From NCBI GenBank assembly GCA_041608535.1, contig JBFISM010000056.1:1-21023 (forward strand): 21,023 bases of DNA. The letters are read 5' to 3'. The DNA is from JBFISM01 sp041608535 (lineage in GTDB: Bacteria; Actinomycetota; Acidimicrobiia; Spongiisociales; UBA5794). Positions 15,308-21,023 of the stretch are shown here, piece after piece. Both the position numbers and the translations under genes were made by a program. The notes below the pieces were generated by a model. The model saw only the letters and a list, made by a program, of their open reading frames with translations, made no database searches and was not told where the DNA came from. Each line of letters starts with the position of its first letter. Position 1 is the stretch's first letter.

Positions 15308-15336
15308 TTCACAAAATGACCATTCTGTGTGATATT
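15308..15336 (+). promoter_or_regulatory. Predicted sigma-70-type promoter of the sigma factor gene
   Basis: TTCACA (15308-15313, five of six to TTGACA) and GATATT (15331-15336, four of six to TATAAT) are spaced by exactly 17 bases. A TG at 15328-15329 forms an extended -10. Transcription would start near 15343, leaving a leader of about 97 bases before the ATG at 15440. Confidence 0.6.
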
Positions 15337-15439
15337 GGCCGAACGTCCGAAGCGGATCCGTTAGCACACAACTGGGTCAGGCCGGTTCGGGCCAGGGCAT
15401 CGCCTATCTCTCGGTACACGGTTGGAGGACTGTTCGACA

Positions 15440-16483
15440 ATGGCGGCAAAAGCGCGTGACAAGACGCTCGACCGAGCGGTCAAGGAGCGGGAAGAGGCCA
15501 AGGAGCGAGTCAATCGCGACACACTGAATCGCGTCCGCCGCGACCGTGACAAGAGCAAGCTCACCGACGAGCGGGGCCGCCTCACGACCGATCTGGTCTC
15601 CCAGTACCTCACCGCCATTGGCGAATATGAGTTGCTCACCGCCGAGAACGAAGTCGATTTTGCGCAGAAGATCGAGGCTGGACAGGCCGCCGAAGAGAAA
15701 CTCGCCAACAAGGACTTCAAGGGCAAGAGCGAGGAAATGCTGCTGCGCCGTCGTGTCCGTCACGGCCGGGAAGCCAAGGATGCGTTCCTCACCGCCAACT
15801 TGCGACTCGTCGTCGCCAATGCCCGTCGCTACGCCAACACCTCAGGTATCGATTTCCTCGACCTCATCCAAGAGGGCAACCTCGGTCTCATCCGTGCAGT
15901 GGAGAAGTTCGACTGGCGCAAGGGCTTCAAGTTCTCGACGTACGCCACGTGGTGGATTCGTCAGGCCATCACTCGCGCCATCGCCGACAAGTCGCGCACG
16001 GTGCGCATCCCGGTCCACCTGCACGACACACTGGCTGCGGTCCGTGCTGCACAGGCGAGCTTGAAAGCCGAACTGGGCCGTGAGCCGAAGCCCGAGGAGA
16101 TCGCCGAAGAGGCCGGCGTCAATGTCGACAAGGTGGAGCTGGCCCTCGGTGTCGCCGACACCGTCTCCCTAGAGCAGCCCGTCGGCGAGGACGGCGCCCA
16201 GCTCGGTGACTTCATCGAGGACGAGGACGCCGTCGATCCGGTCCGAGTCACCGAAGAGCTCGATATCGCCAACAGCTTGCGCAAGTCGATCGAGCGTCTC
16301 CCCGAGCGGGAGGGTCGCATCCTGGCACTGCGCTATGGCTTCTATGACGGCGTGCCCCGCACGCTCGAAGAGATCGGGGACGAGTTCAACCTCACCCGCG
16401 AGCGGATCCGGCAGCTCGAGAAGCTGGCCTTGTGTCGTTTGCGCCACCCTTCGTTTGGGATCCGCGAGCAGGACCTGCTCTGA
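15440..16483 (+). CDS. Sigma-70 family RNA polymerase sigma factor (RpoD/SigB-like)
   Basis: The 347-residue protein directs RNA polymerase to promoters. Region 1.2 (DLVSQYLTAIGEYELLTAEN, about 51-80), region 2 (LTANLRLVVANARRY to WWIRQAITRAI, about 117-182, including the -10 recognition helix), region 3 (about 190-265) and region 4 (LPEREGRILALRYG to LTRERIRQLEKLALCRLRHP, about 287-337) are complete. In place of a region 1.1 there are about 40 very basic and charged residues. The chain ends HPSFGIREQDLL rather than in the usual tail of the primary factor, so a group 2 (SigB-like) alternative factor is likely, but a primary role cannot be excluded. ATG 15440 follows GGAGG at 15424-15428. It is divergent from the envelope operon, and its stop lies 15 bases from the convergent cyclase gene. 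Confidence 0.93.
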   Translation: MAAKARDKTLDRAVKEREEAKERVNRDTLNRVRRDRDKSKLTDERGRLTTDLVSQYLTAIGEYELLTAENEVDFAQKIEAGQAAEEKLANKDFKGKSEEMLLRRRVRHGREAKDAFLTANLRLVVANARRYANTSGIDFLDLIQEGNLGLIRAVEKFDWRKGFKFSTYATWWIRQAITRAIADKSRTVRIPVHLHDTLAAVRAAQASLKAELGREPKPEEIAEEAGVNVDKVELALGVADTVSLEQPVGEDGAQLGDFIEDEDAVDPVRVTEELDIANSLRKSIERLPEREGRILALRYGFYDGVPRTLEEIGDEFNLTRERIRQLEKLALCRLRHPSFGIREQDLL

Positions 16484-16498
16484 CACATAGCAGTCGCG

Positions 16499-18229
16499 TC
16501 AACTGCCGTCGATGAGTCCGGCAGTGGCCAGTGACGTCTTCCAACGCTCGATGAGATTCGGGTCCTGGTAGGGCCGTTGGTCCATCCAAGCCGCAACGTC
16601 GACTGAGGGGAATCGATCGCGAACCAGCTCAGCGGTCGCCCGCGCCCGGCGCAGCTGGCCGAGCTCCACTTGCGCGGCCGCCAGCACCAGGAGCGCTTCG
16701 AGGTTGCGCGGCTGATGCTCCAACACCGATGCGGCCGTCGAGGCCGCACTCTCGAGTCTGTTGCCTATGTAGAGCGAGCACGCGCGAATCGTCGGGTACC
16801 AGGGCTTGTTGATCGCCGTCAGTCGCATTGCCACGTCGAGCAGATCGATCGACTGCTCCCATTGACCGAGATATCGCCGGACGCTGGCGGCCAGGCCATA
16901 GGTCACGTCGCACGTTGGGCGAGTGATCTCGACGCCCTCCAAGCGCTCGATCGCATCGTGGGCCTGCCCGGTCGACATGAAGATGGCGGCGATGATCATC
17001 GCGGCGAGCCCGGTCGGGTCCCCCATGGCTTCGGCGCGCTCGGCCAGCGCCCTCGCCGTCTCGAAGTGTTCGGTCGGGTTGGGCAGCAATCCTTCGGCCG
17101 CACCGTTCCAGTGGGCCAGCGCAGCGAGCGAGGAACCGATGGGAATGTCCGGGTGGGCGGCGTCGACCTTCTCGAACAGCTCGATGGCACGGCGGATCCC
17201 GTCAGGCGTGTCGCTGGTGAGGTGATACCAGCCTTGGTAGATACGGCGGATGGCAGTCGGATCGTCGAGCCGGTGATACTCACGTGCGGGCTCACCGACG
17301 ATCAGCTCGATTTCGATGGAGCGCCCGATCGCATCGGCGACCTGCTCCGACTGGTCTGCCAGATCGTCTGGGGGTCCCCGCCACTTGTGTGCGGAAACGA
17401 TGTTCATGGTCGCCATGTCTATCAAGTTGGCGTAGAAGCGGGAATCGGCGCTGTGCTCGAGCAGGCCGGTCTCCAGGAGGTAGTGAGGCGCCTGCGGATC
17501 GGGCGCCGGCCCCTCGGGAGGTGCGTCGACGACGTTCAGGTTGGGTATGCCGGCGAGACGGTGGATGATGTCGGCGCGGATCAGCTCCGGGATGCGGTGC
17601 GCAGCTTCGTCGAGGCCGACCTCGTGCACCGGCAGTATCGCGATCGAGGGCGATGCGAAACGATCGGGTGCGGGCCGGTTGGCGAGGAACCCGTCGCTCG
17701 GCAAGTCGGAGAACTCGAACACCTCGACCGGCTGTGGGATGTTCTTCAGCCGTCGCATTCCCGTGGTGCGAAACCGCAGGGCCGGTTCGTCGAGCTCGCG
17801 GAAGACGGCTCCCGACACGCTCAACCCACCCGGACGGGCCAGCGCCTGAATGCGTGCGGCGATGTTGAGCGAGTCTCCGAAATAGTCACCGTGGACCACC
17901 GTGACCGGGCCCGCGTCGATGCCCATCCGAAAGCGGATCTGCCGGGTACGTGGAACGTCGTCGTTGGATCGTTCCAGTGCCGTCGAGATCGCAATGGCGG
18001 CACCGACCGCGTCGGTGGCTGAGTCGAACACGGCCATGAAGTTGTCGCCGACGAAGTTGACGAGCGTGCCGTCGCACCGATCGATCTCTGCGGCAACCAG
18101 GTCGCGGACAGCGTCCATCGCCTCGGTCGTCGCGTCGAAATCGTCCGCCATGAGCCCGCTGTAGCCCACGACATCGGCATTGAGTGCAAACAGCACCCGA
18201 GTCGCAATCGCCGTCTCAAGTTGCGCCAT
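16499..18229 (-). CDS. Class III nucleotide cyclase with TolB-like and TPR regions
   Basis: The 576-residue protein starts with a class III adenylyl/guanylyl cyclase domain (about 12-172). Metal-binding Asp19 (ADVVGYSGLM) and Asp62 (FVGDNFMAVF) are present, as are the transition-state Asn122 and Arg126 in GDSLNIAARIQ. Of the adenine-selecting pair, Asp115 is kept but the usual Lys is Asn58, so substrate choice is uncertain; I recall such changes in cyclase-TPR proteins. A TolB-like segment (PSIAILPV, about 193-250) and TPR-like helical repeats (about 320-545) follow. No transmembrane helix is seen, so the enzyme is probably cytosolic, with the TPR part sensing a partner. It begins at ATG 18229, with GGGGGT about 8 bases upstream. 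Confidence 0.9.
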   Translation of the reverse strand: MAQLETAIATRVLFALNADVVGYSGLMADDFDATTEAMDAVRDLVAAEIDRCDGTLVNFVGDNFMAVFDSATDAVGAAIAISTALERSNDDVPRTRQIRFRMGIDAGPVTVVHGDYFGDSLNIAARIQALARPGGLSVSGAVFRELDEPALRFRTTGMRRLKNIPQPVEVFEFSDLPSDGFLANRPAPDRFASPSIAILPVHEVGLDEAAHRIPELIRADIIHRLAGIPNLNVVDAPPEGPAPDPQAPHYLLETGLLEHSADSRFYANLIDMATMNIVSAHKWRGPPDDLADQSEQVADAIGRSIEIELIVGEPAREYHRLDDPTAIRRIYQGWYHLTSDTPDGIRRAIELFEKVDAAHPDIPIGSSLAALAHWNGAAEGLLPNPTEHFETARALAERAEAMGDPTGLAAMIIAAIFMSTGQAHDAIERLEGVEITRPTCDVTYGLAASVRRYLGQWEQSIDLLDVAMRLTAINKPWYPTIRACSLYIGNRLESAASTAASVLEHQPRNLEALLVLAAAQVELGQLRRARATAELVRDRFPSVDVAAWMDQRPYQDPNLIERWKTSLATAGLIDGS

Positions 18230-18288
18230 CGCCGCGACCCCCGATTGCCCCGAATCTACCCTGCGCCTCTGGCGTACAGAGCGTCCAT

Positions 18289-18319
18289 GGTCAGCGGTTG
18301 CGCTCAGGGACCGCTGACC
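18289..18319 (-). terminator. Hairpin after the zincin gene
   Basis: GGTCAGCGGT (18289-18298) pairs perfectly with ACCGCTGACC (18310-18319) across an 11-base loop. It lies 18 bases past the minus-strand stop of the zincin gene at 18338, in the 108-base gap before the cyclase start. There is no T-run. It is likely a terminator or processing site separating the two genes. Confidence 0.6.
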
Positions 18320-18337
18320 GAGCCGTGGTTGCAGAGG

Positions 18338-18709
18338 TCATCCCCAGCCGAGGTCGTGAAGACGATCGTCGGAGATGCCGAAGTGATGTCCGACTTCGTG
18401 GATGACCGTGCGCGCTACCCGCTGACGTAGCTGCTCGACGCTGTGGGCGATCCGCAGGTGCGGACCCCGGAAGATCGTGATGCGATCCGGCATGACTGCG
18501 TTGTACGACAACGGACTCCGCCGCGTGAGACTGATGCCCTCGTAGAGACCCAGGAGCATGCCGCGGGTGTGTCGGCTCTGCGCCGGTGTCGGCCAGTCCT
18601 GTACGACGATCGCAACGTTCTCGGTGAGCTTCGACAACTCCTCCGGGATCAGCTCGAGCGATTCCGCGACAACCTGCTCGAACTCGGCCAGCGTCATCTC
18701 GATCGGCAT
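18338..18709 (-). CDS. Small zincin-type metallopeptidase family protein
   Basis: The 123-residue protein has the HExxHxxGxxD zinc motif as HEVGHHFGISD (His104, Glu105, His108, Asp114), close to the C-terminus and followed by DRLHDLGW. This is the layout of the short Zincin_1-type family (formerly DUF1025), which has no signal peptide and is probably cytosolic. The upstream part (EELSKLTENVAIVVQDWP, and LGLYEGISLTRR) also fits that family. Its substrate is unknown, and proteolytic activity is inferred from the intact motif. ATG 18709 begins MPIEMTL; no strong ribosome site is seen. Hairpins lie on both sides, so it may be transcribed alone. Confidence 0.88.
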   Translation of the reverse strand: MPIEMTLAEFEQVVAESLELIPEELSKLTENVAIVVQDWPTPAQSRHTRGMLLGLYEGISLTRRSPLSYNAVMPDRITIFRGPHLRIAHSVEQLRQRVARTVIHEVGHHFGISDDRLHDLGWG

Positions 18710-18737
18710 GACGCCGAGAGTAGGCCGGCGTTCGTGG

Positions 18738-18766
18738 CTGTCCCCCCGTCGGTGTCGGGGGGACAG
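18738..18766 (-). terminator. Long GC-rich hairpin after the HerA-like gene
   Basis: CTGTCCCCCCG (18738-18748) pairs perfectly with CGGGGGGACAG (18756-18766) across the 7-base loop TCGGTGT. It lies 19 bases beyond the minus-strand stop at 18786 and upstream of the zincin ATG. There is no T-run on either side, so a U-tract-independent terminator is inferred. Confidence 0.7.
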
Positions 18767-18785
18767 ATCGTGGCTTGTTTACAGA

Positions 18786-21023
18786 TCAGACAGGTACCCA
18801 GACGATGGACACGTCTTCTACTTGGATGTCGGTCTTCTCGAGAGGGACTTCCATCTCCTCGATGTCCTCGGTGGTGGCTTCCCATTCGTCGTTGATGTCC
18901 TCGAGCTCGATCGTCAGCTCGGATTCGAGGGCGGCGATGTCTTCCCACTCGCTGACGGCCTTCTCCTGGGCGCTGCGGAGTCGTTGCTCTTTGGAGCGGG
19001 TCGACGACCGGCGCCGTGCACTGCCGGTGATCGATCGTGTCGACCGGCGGCCGGTGAGCATGCCGAGCAGAGCTCCGGCGCCTTCGAGCAATTCGCTCTG
19101 CTTCGAAGAGGAGACATCCACCTCGAGCTCCTGCACCCGCCGTTCGGCGGCCTCGTATTGCTTGCGGGCGGTGTCGATCTTGCCGCGATACTTCGTCGTC
19201 AGCTTGGCCGCCTCTGCATCGGCGCGGTCCTGCGCCTCCGTGTCGCAGCGTGCAATGAACTCCTCCTCGCTCTCGCCGATCCGTGAGTACAGCTTCAGCG
19301 TCGGGTTCTTGTAGATCGTCACGTTCTCCGTGCGGTACAGGTGATCCTTGAGCTTCGTCGCCGCCGACGTGAAGAACGACTTCGTGTCGATGGGTGCCTC
19401 CGGGATGCGGTACACGGCGTTCTCGGGACTCGCTTCGACGAAGTCGCGGTCGTCGTAGTCCACCACGATCGCCGCATTCGGGTCGAATTCGTCGTCGAGC
19501 GGGATGATCGCTTCCCACTCCTCGGTGTGGGCGAGACCGGCGGTGCGATCGTCGAATGTGAGGTGAACACGGGCCGCCACGTGCGCCGCGTGCGTGGTAG
19601 AGGCAGGATCGCCTCCAGCGTCGGCCAGCCAGGGGGCGGCGGGATCGGCGTGATGAGCTCTGACACCGTCGGCGACTGCCGGCATCACCGGGGTCTCGTC
19701 GCCGTCCAAGGACGCAGCTGGAGGTGTCTCCGCTATCGGAGCCGGAGCGGCTGCCGCTGCCGTCGTCGCCCCGGTCGGAGCGGTAGCAGGCGGAGCCGCG
19801 ATGTGGGGAGCGGTTTGGTCGAAGGTCGCCACCTGCTGGCGAGTGAGCGGTCCGGCCAGATAGGACAACGCCCAGCGCGTCGTGAACAGCGCCGGTTCCT
19901 TCTCGTGGGTGTTGTGGAGGAGGAACTGCCGCTTGCCCAGCCCGGAGATCACCTTGTCGAGAGCAGCCGTGTCGGAGTCACCTCGCGCCGACTGCAGTGC
20001 CTCCAAGATGCGGGCCTTGTCCCGCTCGGTCTGGAGGCGACCCACCGCCCAGGTACCGGCGTTGGACATCGCCTTGTAGTCGAGATCAACCGGGTTTTGC
20101 GTCGACAACAGCATCCCGACTCCGAAGGCACGGGCTTGCTTGAGCATGGTGAGGATCGGCTTCTTTGCAGGTGGCTCGGCCGTCGGAGGCACGAAGCCGA
20201 ACACCTCGTCCATGTAGACCATGGCCCGAAGGTCGCCGGTGCCGGCCTGGCTCCGCATCCAGGTCACCACCTTCGACAGCACGAGTGTGACGATGAATTG
20301 CCGCTCCTCCTCTGACAGGTGCGCCAGGTACAGGATCGCCGCCTGTGGCTTGCCGTCCGCATCCCACAGCATGGAACCGATGTCGAGTGGGGCACCCTCC
20401 ATCCACTCGGCGAATGAGGGGCTGGCGAGCAGGCCATTGAGCTTCATCGTCAGCTCCATCCGCTCCTTCTCCGGATAGAAGCTGTCGATCTCGAAGACCC
20501 CGAGCTTGCGGATCGGCGGTCGCTGAATCTGGGCGAGCAATGCCGCCAGGTCCAGGCTCTGGCCATTGCGCCATGCGTGCTCGATGAGGTTCGAGATCAG
20601 GATGTGCTCGCGAGACGAAATCGGGTCGGCATCGATCCCGAGCAGACCGAGCAGACCAGAAGCAAAGCCCTGGATCTCCTCACGCAGGCTCTCGGCTTCC
20701 GTATCCCAGTCGAGATCGGGGTTCTCCAGCGAACCGATGATGTTGAGCGGCACCCCGGTGCTCGACCCCGGGGTGTAGATCGTGAATCCTGCGGCCTCCT
20801 TGAGGGCACCGATGCGGGTCCCGTCCATACCCCACGAATCGAGGCCGTTCTTCCACAGCTCCGCCTTCTCGGCCGCCAGTTCGGCCTCTGTCTTCGACTC
20901 CTTGCGGGCCTCCGCCGGATCGATCCACGGCTCGAAGTCGGAAGGGAGGAGGTCGGGGAAGTTCAGCAACAGGTTGGTCATGTCGCCTTTGGGGTCGAGG
21001 ATCAGAGTGGGGATCCCCTGTAA
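18786..21023 (-). CDS. HerA/DUF87-type ATPase with C-terminal coiled coil (5' end outside window)
   Basis: The frame stays open from the right edge, giving 745 residues and no true start. The first in-window residues, LQGIPTLILDPKGD, are already conserved ATPase core sequence just after the Walker A region, which therefore lies outside. The ATG at 20981 directly follows DPKGD and is an internal Met. A Walker B-like motif, AMVYMDEVFGF, is at about 267-277 and LLSTQNPVDLDYK at about 305-317. The core resembles HerA/FtsK-like hexameric motors (DUF87 group). After about residue 400 comes an Ala/Pro/Thr-rich linker, then a conserved soluble region with coiled-coil segments (about 610-735) separated by a basic Arg/Ser patch. 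Such proteins move along DNA or remodel protein complexes; the target here is unknown. No defence-type partner gene is visible in the window. Confidence 0.88.
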   Translation of the reverse strand, partial: LQGIPTLILDPKGDMTNLLLNFPDLLPSDFEPWIDPAEARKESKTEAELAAEKAELWKNGLDSWGMDGTRIGALKEAAGFTIYTPGSSTGVPLNIIGSLENPDLDWDTEAESLREEIQGFASGLLGLLGIDADPISSREHILISNLIEHAWRNGQSLDLAALLAQIQRPPIRKLGVFEIDSFYPEKERMELTMKLNGLLASPSFAEWMEGAPLDIGSMLWDADGKPQAAILYLAHLSEEERQFIVTLVLSKVVTWMRSQAGTGDLRAMVYMDEVFGFVPPTAEPPAKKPILTMLKQARAFGVGMLLSTQNPVDLDYKAMSNAGTWAVGRLQTERDKARILEALQSARGDSDTAALDKVISGLGKRQFLLHNTHEKEPALFTTRWALSYLAGPLTRQQVATFDQTAPHIAAPPATAPTGATTAAAAAPAPIAETPPAASLDGDETPVMPAVADGVRAHHADPAAPWLADAGGDPASTTHAAHVAARVHLTFDDRTAGLAHTEEWEAIIPLDDEFDPNAAIVVDYDDRDFVEASPENAVYRIPEAPIDTKSFFTSAATKLKDHLYRTENVTIYKNPTLKLYSRIGESEEEFIARCDTEAQDRADAEAAKLTTKYRGKIDTARKQYEAAERRVQELEVDVSSSKQSELLEGAGALLGMLTGRRSTRSITGSARRRSSTRSKEQRLRSAQEKAVSEWEDIAALESELTIELEDINDEWEATTEDIEEMEVPLEKTDIQVEDVSIVWVPV

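Noticed and set aside
16670..18022. 450-residue plus-strand frame opposite the cyclase
   Set aside because: The cyclase motifs on the minus strand are unambiguous; this frame has none.
18786..20981. ATG at 20981 as the true start of the HerA-like gene
   Set aside because: The frame continues to the window edge and the upstream codons spell LQGIPTLILDPKGD, a conserved ATPase core segment.

Overview
The window is high-GC, densely coded DNA with many GTG starts. It most resembles an actinobacterium of the Acidimicrobiia type. The clues are a caa3 oxidase cluster in ctaC-D-E-F-G order, an SLH-like motif with the GCNPP...FCP signature, a LytR-CpsA-Psr (LCP) wall protein and a cyclase-TPR protein. 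The lineage call is an inference from gene content only; no rRNA or tRNA gene is present.

Layout. Bases 1-226 hold two copies of a 117-bp G-rich tandem repeat, and the array may continue off the left edge. Next come a membrane-anchored HTH protein (434-1306) and a beta-hydroxyacid-dehydrogenase-like enzyme (1317-2273). A decayed SLH-domain gene lies on the minus strand (2282-2901). Its broken 5' end forms one arm of a strong plus-strand terminator hairpin at 2888-2931, just 4 bases before the start codon of the next gene.

Bases 2936-9208 are the respiratory block: a thioredoxin-like lipoprotein, ctaC (CuA plus a fused cytochrome c), ctaD, ctaE, a small subunit IV, the assembly factor ctaG and a small lipoprotein. 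Together they encode a caa3-type terminal oxidase and its likely maturation partners. The block ends at a hairpin shared with the convergent minus-strand genes.

Bases 9248-15141 (minus strand) are the most interesting part, an apparent four-gene envelope operon. In transcription order it encodes: a zinc-ribbon / acidic linker / one-TM protein with an extracytoplasmic domain; a fusion of a BY-kinase/ParA-like P-loop domain, lacking the invariant Walker A lysine, to an LCP phosphotransferase domain; a second one-TM protein carrying the same extracytoplasmic domain; and a six-TM protein. The shared domain of about 170 residues has a conserved Cys pair and matches no family I recognise.

The right part holds a divergently transcribed sigma-70 family factor (15440-16483) with a recognisable promoter. 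After it, on the minus strand, come a class III cyclase with TolB-like and TPR regions (16499-18229), a small zincin (18338-18709), and a HerA/DUF87-type ATPase. The ATPase gene runs off the right edge, so its true start is outside the window.
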